DNA from: Aradus depressus
Lineage: Eukaryota; Arthropoda; Insecta; Hemiptera; Aradidae
Length of the DNA: 64,000 nt
Direction of reading: 5' to 3'
Assembly: GCA_963662175.1 (NCBI GenBank)
Contig: OY759217.1
Location: 14,138,562 to 14,202,561 of the forward strand
Part shown: positions 10,399-20,865 of the stretch, piece by piece
How positions within the stretch are numbered: position 1 is the stretch's first letter
How the letters are laid out: the number at the start of each line of letters is the position of its first letter
Program-made: the position numbers and the translations under genes
The notes under the pieces: generated by a model
Databases searched by the model: none
Told to the model about the DNA's origin: nothing
What the model saw: only the letters and a program-made list of their open reading frames with translations

Positions 10399-10864
10399 AC
10401 TTTCCCAGCAATTCGAAGTATAGGGGAAGTTATGCAATCTGTCAAAAAAATCGAAGTGGAGTTTTCAACGGAATTTAATATTTTCCGATCTCCAGATTCC
10501 AAAAATAAAAAAAAAATGTTCTGTCTGTCTCTGTGTGTGTGAACTACGATAACTGCCGATAGATAGAATGTATCGGCACGAAATTTTTTATGTGAAACCA
10601 AAACCCCATAAGAACATCACTTATTAATTTTCGGAATCATCAGAATGGATGGGGTGGATCAGAGGGGGCCAATCCAATAACTGCCGATGTAATGAATTTA
10701 TCGACACATAATATAGTATGACGATTTAGGAGCCCCTATGTAAGTCAACTAATGAATATTAGCGCAAACGGTCGAAAGGTTTCGGAGGGGGGGGGGAAGC
10801 AAAAAGTTAATTGATTAAATCTTTCTGGGGATTCATTGCCGGGCGATTTACGTACGACTTTTTT
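10399..10864 (+). mobile_element. Near-complete rptA copy
   Basis: Begins with the terminal palindrome (ACTTTCCCAGCAATTCG ... GTATAGGGGAAGT), followed by CAAAAAAATCGAAGTGGAG, a polyA stretch with CTGTCTGTCTC, two modules with ATAACTGCCGAT...CGACAC, and the 3' end GCCGGGCGATTTACGTACGA plus T run. Confidence 0.85.
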
Positions 10865-11494
10865 ACATCTAAGGCCTAGTACACACCAGGCCACATGTTG
10901 ACGGTGATGTTGCTGTCAAGTATCCCGTTAACAAGCAACAAGTTGATGGATACTTGTCAACATTGGGCTTGCAGCCCATGCAGACTTCAAAGAAATTTGT
11001 TGCCGGATGCTTGTATCCATGTTTCCCATTTCAGACTGGACACATCGCTCAGTGTAGACGTTGTTGCCAACATATGATTGTGTTTATTTCTCTTTTATTT
11101 CTTTAAAAATGAATAACAATTTAATTTATTTATTTCTTCCTGTAATAGTTTATTTCTTAAAAGTTTATTATTTACATTTTCCAAAAAGTGATGTCGAAAA
11201 ATGATTTTTAATATAGGATTTTAGACTGAGGCTACAATGGGAGCGCCCGTACTGCCGATTATTCTGAAAAAATATAAATAAAATATATATATAAATTTGA
11301 GGAAAATCAAGAACAGATATAAGATAAATCAGGATATAATAAAAAAAAGAGGGAAAATCCGATAAGGGTAAATCGGTTTGAAGTTGGAATAGTGCTTTGG
11401 CAAGCAGAGATGAAGGGATAATCTAAAGGTAGGGAATATACGATATAGCTATTTGGGGTCTCTATTTAGATGAAGAGACCAGCATAGACTAACG
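10865..11494. other. Unidentified; possible old element at 10873-11077
   Basis: The stretch 10873-11077 is richer in GC and starts AGTACACACCAGGCCACATG, and holds repeated ACTTGT/TTGCTGTCAAG-like pieces; a 60-codon frame there has no recognised motif. The rest is AT-rich with no signal. Confidence 0.35.
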
Positions 11495-11640
11495 TGAAGA
11501 TGGCGCATGTAGTGAGATGTGATAATATACTAACCGGCTTTTGAGGTGCCCTCATCATCAGGCCTTCTACAAAAACGCATGATTTATTTTAAAAAAAAAG
11601 CTTTTAAGTTCCAATTGCTAAAATAAATACATAAAAATAT
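11495..11640 (-). mobile_element. Penelope-type terminal repeat fragment with hammerhead-like core
   Basis: On the reverse strand: CTGATGATGAGGGCACCTCA then AAAGCCGGTTAG. GAGG/CCTC can form the middle stem. GAAA is changed to AAAA, so the core is probably dead. The downstream CATCTCACTACATGCGCC block also flanks the foldback at 33180. Confidence 0.5.
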
Positions 11641-11704
11641 TGGCTATATGAGCTAAAATGTCAATAATAAAATCATTAATTAAAATCAATAAACAAGCAA
11701 GAAA

Positions 11705-11960
11705 ACTTCGTCGGTGAATCATTGGGAATGTACTTCTTCAGCACGAATTAATCAATTAAGTTTTCACTCTCCCTCCAAAATGAATCGATGATTGTTGGCC
11801 TATATGGCTTGAGGTATTAGGGCGATTATGGGTTTTTGAATACACATGCGAGTATAAAGTTTTGTGTCGATACATTTATTCTGTCAGTAGTTACTGTGTT
11901 CAGAGACAGACAAGAAATTTTTTTTTAAATTTTTGGAATTAATGTGCCGAAAAACTTGAA
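11705..11960 (-). mobile_element. rptA fragment
   Basis: Starts with the rptA 3' end (TCGTCGGTGAATCATTGGG, TACTTCTTCAGCACGAATTA) and continues to GTGTCGATACATTTATTCTG and CAGAGACAGACAAGAAA. The middle module is missing. Confidence 0.8.
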
Positions 11961-11984
11961 GTTCCGGTGAAAAAACATCCGAAA

Positions 11985-12150
11985 TCGGACAAAAATTAAA
12001 CTAATTTACTTCGGTCCCGTAAGTGCATTTTACAAGATACCGCTTTTATTTATAACCTGATCAAAATCTCTTTCAAATAAAAGTTGTAGAGAAAACTGAA
12101 AGACTATATGAAATTTTTTGAAAGTAGCTCGGTTTACGAGATACATGCCG
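11985..12150 (-). mobile_element. rptB internal fragment
   Basis: CTTCGGTCCCGTAAGTGCAT, TTTACAAGATACCGC and AACCTGATCAAAATCTCTTT are the reverse complement of text at 26440-26530. CGGTTTACGAGATACATGCC follows. Confidence 0.65.
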
Positions 12151-12689
12151 AAAAAGGGGCAAGAACAACATTAATTTTACATAAACAACATTAAATTCAA
12201 TTACGTTCTGAAATTCATTTTTTTAGACATTTGCTTGATTGTTGAGTATAAGAAAGAAAACCGCTGCACATTACTTTCATAAACTCAGTAATGACATTTT
12301 GAAATGATCTTAAGAGGGAGGGAGAGTGATTTGTTCAAAAGGGGTTGGTATAAGTAAGTACTGATATGACCTCATCATATATATATTTTTTAGTGTAACA
12401 CATAAAACCATCAATTATACGTTATAATCAGTAATTTTTCTATTATATTTCAATTATCTAACCTGTCTAAACAGTGTGTGTTTAGTATTCATTTACTGTT
12501 TGGAGGTGAGGAGGGAATTATTCAAATATTATGTATTACAGTTAACGTGCTACGTAAATGAGCATGGATTTTCCCATCAATCACCGGTGAAGGGAACTCA
12601 AACACGACTTTGCCTCCTACCTTGACAAAATCCCAACATAATCTGTGTTAGCAGGGGCCTAAACCTCCTGTATATAACAAAAAAAAAAA
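12151..12689. other. No recognised feature
   Basis: AT-rich sequence ending in a long A run (12679-12698). No coding frame or repeat recognised. Confidence 0.4.
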
Positions 12690-12910
12690 AAAAAAAAACC
12701 TATACTTCCCCAGCACGAATTATTCAATCAAGTTTTCGCTCTCCCTCTAAATTTAATCTACCGTTTGGGCTAAAAATCCATAGAAACTTCTGAATAAAAG
12801 GATCCTCTCCTGACCCTCTTCGTTTCGGCCGCTTTTCGGAAAATCAACAGGTGTTGTCCTTATGGGGTCCCCAGAGGGAGGAACGAAAACTTAATTGATT
12901 AATTCGTCCA
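12690..12910 (-). mobile_element. rptA fragment
   Basis: TACTTCCCCAGCACGAATTA, GCTCTCCCTC, GGGCTAAAAATCCATAG and TGTTGTCCTTATGGGGTCC follow the rptA reverse order. Confidence 0.75.
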
Positions 12911-13317
12911 CTTATGTCTAGTGAACATTATAAATTTAGTAATATTTGTCAACTTAATTCAACACCCCTGAAGTGTTGATACCTCCCTCATATGGTAAAG
13001 GACTCAGAGGTATAAAAAAAATTCCTTCTTAAACGAAAGAGGACGCTATCAAAAAGTTTTTACTGCTTAAAATATAATTTATGTACTGAGTTGGTTCATA
13101 GCTCCTCCATTTCAGTCCAAAAACAAATCTTTGAGAGGGAATGCAGGTATTATGACCGTCTTGAAGACGGACCAAAGTGCCTCTGAAACTTTGCTTCTTC
13201 AAGCTCCATGTCTTCACAGGCGTCTTGTCTCTAATGCTTGAGGTAATAAGTTCTAGTTAGAAACTTGTTTCATACCATGTAAGACTGTTAGTATTGTTAC
13301 AGACTTTCTTACTTGTA
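12911..13317. other. No recognised feature
   Basis: A 62-codon reverse frame at 13029-13217 has no motif I recognise. Confidence 0.4.
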
Positions 13318-13590
13318 ACTTAATAAATATAATCCACACTACAGTGAAGTAACATTTACTATTTTCCAATAGTACTCTCTTAATGACCCGGAATTCAGAA
13401 GAAAATAAATATAATCCACACTACAGTGAAGTAACATTTACTATTTTTCAATATTACTCTCTTAATGACCCGGAGTCCAAAAGAAAATAATTATAATCCA
13501 CACTACAGTGAAGTAACATTTACTATTTTTCAATATTACTCTCTTAATGACCCGGAGTCCAAAAGAAAATAAATGTAATCCACAGGAAGT
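13318..13590. repeat. 82-bp tandem repeat, about 3.3 copies
   Basis: AATCCACACTACAGTGAAGT recurs at 13331, 13413 and 13495 and partially at 13577, an exact 82-base period. Units differ by few substitutions (AATAGT/AATATT, GAATTCAG/GAGTCCAA). Confidence 0.95.
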
Positions 13591-13628
13591 AATACATGTA
13601 CATAATATGTACACATATTACGATTACC

Positions 13629-13950
13629 ATGAGGGTGCCGGTAGGACAGTGGTAGTGTGCTTGCCTGGGACCTTAGGTTTTTTTTTTATGTGTGAATAAC
13701 AAAAACTTGAGCACGTCGTCCTTCAGAGGGGACGTTAAATTGCTGTTTCGAGCCTGTAGGCTGTACTGACTTCCACAGTTAGAGGTTGCAGGGAATAGCT
13801 AAGAGCTTTGAAAGCTTAGGACAACATCCCACCCAGCGTATATACACATAGAGATTGGGATGGTAATATATACTGGGTGGAATGGGTACATCTAGGGACC
13901 TAAGCATCCAATACACTCCCTTAGCCCTGTTAGCTATAACTTTGAGACAC
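13629..13950 (+). mobile_element. Divergent SINE-A-like element
   Basis: GGGTGCCGGTAGGACAGTGG resembles the SINE-A head, and CTTGAGCACGTCGTCCTTCA and GAGCCTGTAGG match its body. The 3' part differs and includes ACATCTAGGGACCTAAGCAT, which also occurs next to SINE-A at 41690 and 38825. Probably a separate subfamily. Confidence 0.65.
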
Positions 13951-14267
13951 CTTGTGATGTTAAAAAATTACACACATTAAGATTATTAATATATTATAAA
14001 ATCAATTATTATTATTTGTATAAAAACAGCTGTTAGGAGTGAAGTAACTTAAATAGTGAATAAATATACAAAGATGGATTAGTCGCGTTTTGTTTTAAAA
14101 TTTTTTTGAAATGTGAACAACCAATGAGTGGAGCACAAAGGACGACGATCAGTTGTTTTAAATAGTGAGAAACAGTCTAAGTTGTGTTTGTTTTCATGTC
14201 ATTACTTTCCATCTTTCATTTCCCTAGCTACACAAAGTATTATGTAATGCACAGAAATTCAAAGTTC
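13951..14267. other. No recognised feature
   Basis: AT-rich sequence without coding or repeat signal that I recognise. Confidence 0.4.
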
Positions 14268-14461
14268 GGGAGCCATGCTGGCCGAGCGAGCGTAGGGCTT
14301 TAGTCCTATGATCTTACCATGGTTTGCGGGTTCGAATCCCGTCTGGGAGTGAGATTCATTTCGTAGATAGAATTCCCTCCCGGGGCCATGGATTTCGTAA
14401 AAATAACTAAATAATAACACATAGATGGCTAAATAGTGTCTGCCGAGGCAAAAAAAGTAAA
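14268..14461 (+). mobile_element. SINE-B copy
   Basis: tRNA-like head GGGAGCCATGCTGGCCGAGC (A box TGGCCGAGCG, Leu/Ser-like) and B box GGTTCGAATCCC, then GTAGATAGAATTCCCTCCCG, GGGGCCATGGATTTCG and an A-rich end. It is an element head, not a tRNA gene: anticodon-arm geometry is not preserved and the same body follows each copy. Confidence 0.85.
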
Positions 14462-14500
14462 AATTCAATGTTCAGTTTTTACCGGAATATCATGAAAAAA

Positions 14501-14607
14501 GAGTCGGGCTCATGTCCACCAGAGTGACGAAAGAGCGCTCTGGTAGTAGGCGATATGACCTCTTAGTTAAAGCCCGGGCATGAGTCATAAAACCTAACCT
14601 AACCTAA
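14501..14607 (+). mobile_element. 5'-truncated SINE-A with (CCTAA)3 tail
   Basis: GAGTCGGGCTCATGTCCACC through GCCCGGGCATGAGTCATAAA and ACCTAACCTAACCTAA. It sits directly against rptA sequence (ATGTATCTACACGAAATG) on its 3' side, so it inserted into rptA. Confidence 0.9.
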
Positions 14608-14915
14608 TATAATGTATCTACACGAAATGTTATCTGTATCTAGAACCCTATAAGGACGACACCTATTAAATTTCTGCAAAATCGGCCGAAGGGAAGAAAA
14701 GGATCACAGGAGTTGGGCTCGACTTACCCTGATACCTTCTGATGCAATGAATGCATCGACAGCGAATTAAAAATGAGGATTCTTTCATGTTCTTACGTAA
14801 GTCATCTGTTGATTTGTAACCCAAACGGTCCAATGTTTTTGGAGGGAGAGCGAAAATTCAATTGATTATTCGATCTAGGGAAGTACATAGCCGGTGATTC
14901 ACCGACAATTTTTTT
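14608..14915 (+). mobile_element. rptA 3' part
   Basis: ATGTATCTACACGAAATG, ATAAGGACGACACCTATTAA, AAATCGGCCGAAGGGAAG, a second module, GGAGGGAGAGCG and the end AGCCGGTGATTCACCGAC plus T run. Confidence 0.85.
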
Positions 14916-15252
14916 TTTTTAATTCTCTTCACTTTCTATTTAATCGCTTTTTATAATAACTTATTTTCTTACTTTGATGAAGAAAAAGCTACATCATTAT
15001 ATTATAAAATAATTGTTTTTTTAATCATAATTTGTTCCCTGCTTGCACTGTATGCAGAAATTTCATGGAGTATCCAATAAAGTTAGATATAAACTAGATT
15101 TCCTATAAAATGTTATGACATATTTAGTAAAGTAACTAGGGAAAATTTAATGGCCCTATTAAATACTGCCAACCTGGGTTTATATTTTCATAAACTTTTA
15201 TCTATCAAAATTTATCAACCATGGTGCAGTTAAAATTGAATGAACTGTTTCT
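14916..15252. other. No recognised feature
   Basis: AT-rich sequence leading into the 167-bp tandem repeat. Confidence 0.4.
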
Positions 15253-15690
15253 GATTCCTTTTTTTTCGTTTATGTAAAAGTTCAGTTTCCCTGGCAGCCC
15301 AGTTGCCTAATTGAAAGTGTCTAGCTGACCAAAGGTTGCCTCGTTGCTATTCCAGCCTTGCCTTTTTCTCCTTCATGACAACTGTGGATCGGTCTTGTAC
15401 TGACATTTTCCTCAATTCTTCCCTTTTTTTTCGTTTATGTATTAAAGATATGTTTCCCTGGCAGCCCAGTTGCCTAATTGAAAGTGTCTAGCTGACCAAA
15501 GGTTGCCTCGTTGCTATTCCAGCCTTGCCCTTTTCTCCTTCATGACAACTGTGGATCGGTCTTGCACTGACATTTTCCTCAATTCTTCCCTTTTTTTTTC
15601 GTTTATGTATTAAAGATGTGTTTCCCTGGCAGCCCAGTTGCCTAATTGAAAGTGTCTAGCTGACCAAAGGTTGTTCTAGCCTCGCTTTTA
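15253..15690. repeat. 167-bp tandem triplication
   Basis: TTTCCCTGGCAGCCCAGTTG occurs at 15286, 15453 and 15621, so periods are 167 and 168. Units include GTGTCTAGCTGACCAAAGG and CAACTGTGGATCGGTCTTG and start with a T/TTTTCG run. The third unit is truncated after GACCAAAGGTTG. Confidence 0.95.
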
Positions 15691-15699
15691 CCCCCCCTC

Positions 15700-16155
15700 A
15701 GATCCCCGCCTCTCTGAGTGATTGCCTTCTACCTCTTTGGAAAACCTACCGTGACTTCCTAATTATTTCTCCTTGGAGAGATATGCCTTCAGAGTATTGA
15801 CCACAGAATTGGAAGACCACTTACTAGTCATCATCTCAATTCTAGTTTTGTTTTCCTTAATTTCGAATGGCGATATCCTGTTTCTGTATTGGTTCATTGT
15901 TGCTGTTGCGAAATTACTCATTTGTGATTGTAAAATCTCGGATGTTTTTCGGAGGGTCGAGCATTTATTCACCCTCATCCACATTTGATTTTTCTAATAT
16001 TTTTAGTAGGAACTGTTATACATTCTGGATTCACTATAACTTACGCATAATCTGCAGAATATTCATTAATGATTTTTTTTTTTTTTTTTTTTTCAGGTGA
16101 GCACTGTCTAACTGCATCAGATTATGTAAGCTTCGATCTTGTAAGTACGAAAATC
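15700..16155. other. No recognised gene
   Basis: Overlapping frames of 71-77 codons on both strands have no motif. A T20-like run lies at 16073-16093. Confidence 0.4.
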
Positions 16156-16203
16156 AATAATCACTGGCTATGTACGTGGTGATTCACGAACGACTTTTTT
16201 AAG
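16156..16203 (+). mobile_element. rptA 3'-end remnant
   Basis: CACTGGCTATGTACGTGGTG, ATTCACGAACGACTTTTTT is the rptA 3' terminal block. It abuts the 131-bp array. Confidence 0.65.
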
Positions 16204-16209
16204 AGGGTT

Positions 16210-17690
16210 TCGGGCTCATTTGACTTGTCTCAATGAGTCATTTGGTTACATATTGTCACCAGGAGGATCTGATGATAGAGGAGGGAGGTGGCCATAGGGA
16301 CTTGAGGAGTCCCTATTGAGGATAGCTAACAATAAGCCCATCAAGCTCGTTTGACTTGTCTCATTGAGTCCTTTGGTTACATATTGTCACCAGGAGGGTC
16401 TGGTGATGGAGGAGGGAGGTTGCCATAGGGACTTGAGGAGTCCCTATTGAGGATAGCTAACAATAAGCCCATCAAGCTCGTTTGACTTGTCTCATTGAGT
16501 CATTTGGTTACATATTGTCACCAGGAGGGTCTGGTGATGGAGGAGGGAGGTGGCCATAGGGACTTGAGGAGTCCCTATTGAGGATAGCTAACAATAAGCC
16601 CATCAAGCTCGTTTGACTTGTCTCATTGAGTCATTTGGTTACATATTGTCACCAGGAGGGTCTGGTGATGGAGGAGGGAGGTGGCCATAGGGACTTGAGG
16701 AGTCCCTATTGAGGATAGCTAACAATAAGCCCATCAAGCTCGTTTGACTTGTCTCATTGAGTCATTTGGTTACATATTGTCACCAGGAGGGTCTGGTGAT
16801 GGAGGAGGGAGGTGGCCATAGGGACTTGAGGAGTCCCTATTGAGGATAGCTAACAATAAGCCCATCAAGCTCGTTTGACTTGTCTCATTGAGTCATTTGG
16901 TTACATATTGTCACCAGGAGGGTCTGGTGATGGAGGAGGGAGGTGGCCATAGGGACTTGAGGAGTCCCTATTGAGGATAGCTAACAATAAGCCCATCAAG
17001 CTCGTTTGACTTGTCTCATTGAGTCATTTGGTTACATATTGTCACCAGGAGGATCTGATGATAGAGGAGGGAGGTGGCCATAGGGACTTGAGGAGTCCCT
17101 ATTGAGGATAGCTAACAATAAGCCCATCAAGCTTGTTTGACTTGTCTCATTGAGTCCTTTGGTTACATATTGTCACCAGGAGGGTCTGGTGATGGAGGAG
17201 GGAGGTGGCCATAGGGACTTGAGGAGTCCCTATTGAGGATAGCTAACAATAAGCCCATCAAGCTCGTTTGACTTGTCTCATTGAGTCATTTGGTTACATA
17301 TTGTCACCAGGAGGATCTGATGATAGAGGAGGGAGGTGGCCATAGGGACTTGAGGAGTCCCTATTGAGGATAGCTAACAATAAGCCCATCAAGCTCGTTT
17401 GACTTGTCTCATTGAGTCCTTTGGTTACATATTGTCACCAGGAGGGTCTGGTGATGGAGGAGGGAGGTGGCCATAGGGACTTAAGGAGTCCCTATTGAGG
17501 ATAGCTAACAATAAGCCCATCAAGCTCGTTTGACTTGTCTCATTGAGTCCTTTGGTTACATATTGTCACCAGGAGGGTCTGGTGATGGAGGAGGGAGGTG
17601 GTCATAGGGACTTCTCAATAGCTAACAATAAGCCCATCAAGTTCGGGCTTATTTGACTTGTCTCAATGACTCCTTTGGTTACATATTGTC
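16210..17690. repeat. 131-bp tandem array, about 11 units
   Basis: TTTGGTTACATATTGTCACC starts at 16241, 16372, 16503, 16634, 16765, 16896, 17027, 17158, 17289, 17420 and 17551, exactly 131 apart, with a final shortened copy at 17674. Each unit holds a 9-bp hairpin, ATAGGGACT/AGTCCCTAT with loop TGAGG. Two unit types exist: CATTTGG with GGATCTGATGATAG, and CCTTTGG with GGGTCTGGTGATGG. They alternate as 262-bp pairs at 16241, 17027 and 17289. The outermost units share CAATGA and CGGGCT, unlike the inner CATTGA. Confidence 0.97.
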
Positions 17691-17702
17691 ATCTCTGTGA
17701 AG

Positions 17703-17738
17703 AAAACACGCTTTTATGAGTAGATAAAAGCGTGTTTT
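17703..17738. repeat. Perfect 15-bp hairpin next to array
   Basis: AAAACACGCTTTTAT, loop GAGTAG, ATAAAAGCGTGTTTT. It starts within 15 bases of the end of the 131-bp array. No terminator or RNA function is claimed. Confidence 0.85.
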
Positions 17739-17739
17739 T

Positions 17740-18235
17740 TAGTTTTTTAAACTATAATTTTTTTAATTTATATTCATAATAACTTTTCAAAATAAACATT
17801 CGGTGCTTGAGGTTTAAGCCACTGCAAAATTATATAATTTAATTAATTAATTAATTAAAGGATGTGATTAGCAACATTATACGATGGAATAAAAACAGAT
17901 TTCTATTGAGGAAGGACAACTTGAATGAGAAATGTTGGAAATGTAAATGATTAATAACGAAGAGTGGTCGGGTTGGGGATGTCGAGTTTAATGGTATTTT
18001 TCATATTGCAAGGAATTGTCGAGGATGGTTGAATGGCATGGCTCATGATGATGAATAGGGGGTGGCAAATAAGAGACTTGGGGTGAGGGGTGGTGGAGGC
18101 GGCTTCTTGTCGTTTTGTTATTCATTTAACGACTGCCCTCCCCTCCAGTGAACGGAAATAAGGGTTGGTAACCCAAAATGAAAATCACCCATCTTAAGGA
18201 AGCTATTCAACTTTTGAAATGTCTGTGGACAATAT
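17740..18235. other. No recognised gene
   Basis: Includes an (AATT)n stretch near 17840. The 18118-18321 reverse frame overlaps degraded rptA-like sequence and is not a gene. Confidence 0.4.
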
Positions 18236-18239
18236 CGTG

Positions 18240-18665
18240 AAAATGGCTGATATAGCCTCTCCCTCCAGAACCAGCTAATATTCAACAATTGACTTACATT
18301 GTGGGGGTCCTCAATCCACATTCTAAATTTTGTGCCGATAAATTCATCACATCCGGTAGGTAGTTATTAGGATTTTTAAATTGAGCCCCTCTTCCTTTCA
18401 GCCGATATCGCTGAAAATTAATAACTATCGTCCTTATGGGGTTTTCATCATACATATAAAATTTCCTGTCGATATATTCATTCTATCGGAAGTTATTAGA
18501 GTTTTTATGTTAAGCTTCCCCCTTCATCCCCTTTTTTTTCTGATGATTTGGCTGAAAGGAAGGTTCTGGATTCGCATATAAAATTTCGTGTCGATATATT
18601 CATTCTATCGGAACTTATCGTGTTCAGAGACACACAGACAGACAGAAATTCTTTTTGACGTGAAA
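18240..18665 (-). mobile_element. rptA copy with three modules
   Basis: Three related modules: AAATTTTGTGCCGATAAATT at 18330, TTCCTGTCGATATATTCATT at 18465 and TTTCGTGTCGATATATTCAT at 18583, then CACACAGACAGACAGAAATT. Spacing is about 120-135 bases. The 5' terminal palindrome is absent. Confidence 0.85.
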
Positions 18666-19243
18666 ACGTCTATTCGCCCGTTAACCAAAGCCGGTCAAAT
18701 TTTCTTGTGTTACAAAAATACCGTCAGATTTCAATCGATAATAACTACGAGACTAATAATGCGATAACAACGGTTGACGTCACAATGGATAGAGCATGTC
18801 TGTACGTGTTTGTTTTGCCTGTGACGTTATCGGGCTAGTGTGGGCGCCGGCGGATGATTGTTGCGAATTAGCGTTGTGTAAAATTAGAAATTAGTGTAGC
18901 GTGATAACGCGTTTAGATAGGACGTTGATTCTGGTGTCATCGTAAAGAGCATGAGGAGCACTACTAGGACTGTGAAACAATAAAAATATTCTCTGAAATA
19001 TACGTAAAAATCGGTATTGAATTGAAAATTGCAAAAAAATTGAAGATGTCGTCATATGCGCGGAATTATAGAAAACGCAAATCAGAGGAAAGCTCGCATT
19101 AAAAGGAATTTAAAAAACCTAAAAAGTCTAGTGCCGAGCAAATGCAAGAGCTACGGCAGCATCGAAAAGAAAATGAAAAATGATTTTACCCCGACGTTTT
19201 TACGGAAAATCTACGGCGTGGACCTTGACTACGCCTTAATGGT
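18666..19243 (+). pseudogene. Candidate transposon 5' region with broken basic ORF
   Basis: From 18760 the sequence is clearly richer in GC than its neighbours. An ATG at 19046 opens MSSYARNYRKRKSEESSH, then a TAA, then in the same frame KEFKKPKKSSAEQMQELRQH before the frame is lost. Short basic YRxRK/AEx(Q)xxLRxxR-type N-termini occur in several transposon proteins, including Helitron-encoded ones, but I cannot assign this to a family. An overlapping 96-codon frame at 19056-19346 runs into rptA and is an artefact. Alternative: the first exon remnant of a host gene. Confidence 0.3.
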
Positions 19244-19370
19244 TTTTTTTTTCCATATTTGGAATCTAGAGGTCGGAAAACATGAAATTCCGTTGAAAAC
19301 TCCGCATCGAATTTTTGACCAATTACATAATTTCTCATTGACTTGATTATAGCTGGGGCAGTAAAACAGT
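19244..19370 (-). mobile_element. rptA hairpin-end fragment
   Basis: CGGAAAACATGAAATTCCGT, CGAATTTTTGACCAATTACA and TAGCTGGGGCAGTAAAA are the reverse of the rptA hairpin end; the palindrome itself is damaged. Confidence 0.75.
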
Positions 19371-20057
19371 CTGACCCATCAAAGGGTCCTCATTTGTCTG
19401 GGATGCCACTGATGATGACGCCGTTCCATTGAAAACTAGTTCCGGTCAAAAATAAAACAGTGGCAAGACATCGTCTATTGTTTATGTGACATGAAAAGTT
19501 CCGTTCGGATTGACGTTGGATAATCGACGTTCTGCTTTAATAAAATCTGCGAGAGGTCCAGACTACTTTATTTATTATTTTGCAACCTGTGACAGACTAG
19601 ATCTTAAGATACTTGCTGGGGCTGAATTTTATATATATGCCCCTTTATTTGTATCCTTCCTTACTCGTGGATATGTGGATTGATTGCATACATAATTTAT
19701 GCACAGACTGACCTGACTTGAATTACGGATGAACTTCTACAAAACCATAATTTAAGATTTTCATGGTGTTCAATTTTTTTTTTCCGTGGTGGCAATAAAT
19801 AATGCTTGGAATTTGTTAGGTGCTTTACCCAGGCGCTTCTGTATCTACATGTAAAATTTCGGATCAATACATTATTGATTCCATCCGCATGCCAAGGGTG
19901 GGCTCCTAAACCCTAACAACTGCCCTTTTTAAAATTTTGTATCAAAAACCCTCTACTTCCCCTCTTCCCATTGGTCGATTTGGCTGAATTACTGTCGACG
20001 TTATGAACTTGTAAAACCACATAAAAGATTGTCAAATAAAAACATACATTTCTTAAT
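19371..20057. other. Mixed repeat debris
   Basis: 19535-19605 (TTAATAAAATCTGCGAGAGG, ACTTTATTTATTATTTTGCA) resembles the downstream part of the terminal repeats at 8490 and 33456. 19840-19990 holds diverged rptA text (CCCTAACAACTGCC, TTGGTCGATTTGGCTGAA). Nothing coding. Confidence 0.45.
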
Positions 20058-20172
20058 ATAGGTTAGGTTAGGTTTTATGACTCATGCCCGGGCTTTAACA
20101 ACGAGGTCATATCGCCTACTAACAGAGCGCTCTTTCGTCACTGGTGGACATAAGCCCGACTCTACTGTGGTT
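20058..20172 (-). mobile_element. 5'-truncated SINE-A with TTAGG tail
   Basis: AGGTTAGGTTAGG tail, then TTTTATGACTCATGCCCGGG and GGACATAAGCCCGACTCTA, ending at CTGTGG. Sequence on both sides (TTTCTTAATATA at 20045 region and at 20172) repeats, giving a likely target duplication of about 11 bases. Confidence 0.88.
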
Positions 20173-20609
20173 TCTTAATATATTCACACTATTAGTTATC
20201 GCATTCACAGAGAGACATGAATTATTTTATTTTTTTTTGGGGGGGATTCGGAATTTTAGAAGATTCCGTAGTTGCGTTCAAACTCGGTTCTGCTCGCAAA
20301 TAAAACATTGGTAAAACAACATCATTTATTTCGATGAAAAATAAAATTCTTGTATTTATTTATTGAAGTTTTTACAATATTTCCGCGTTTCTCGTCTGAA
20401 AAGTACCCTACCTTTATTTATGCATTTCGTGTTTGAGGAAAATTTCATGTTAGTTTGTTAACTAGAAATAAAACTTTTATTAGATCGTTTTAAAAAGATT
20501 GGCTAAAAAAAATAAATAGGTTATTGGTGATGATAATCATTTGTTAAAATTGTTATTGCAATTGGTTCTATTGCAACAGAGGAGCCTATTAACATTAGAA
20601 CTTTTTGAA

Positions 20610-20659
<50 letters not shown>

Positions 20660-20865
20660 TTATATATATACATACATACATAAATATAACAAAACAGGTT
20701 GTGATTGGTGCCTGTTTAAGTTAGGTTGGTTCTTGGCCAATAACCTGTTTGAGTAGGAGCGCCAGGTGCAAGTCCCAAGGAACAGCTGAAACGAAGTCTG
20801 GGTTCTGAGATTCTTTGCTTAGGTGGGGGCATCCGGCATTGTTTTCTCATTGTCTCATTCTACTT
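20173..20865. other. AT-rich stretch with (TA)n microsatellite
   Basis: Imperfect (TA)n at about 20609-20672. No coding signal; 20700-20800 is richer in GC and unassigned. Confidence 0.5.

Noticed and set aside
14268..14345. tRNA-Leu/Ser gene
   Set aside because: Same reasoning: SINE-B head with a constant body and A-rich end.
17703..17738. Intrinsic transcription terminator
   Set aside because: Hairpin plus T run is superficially terminator-like, but there is no bacterial gene context; the window is eukaryotic.
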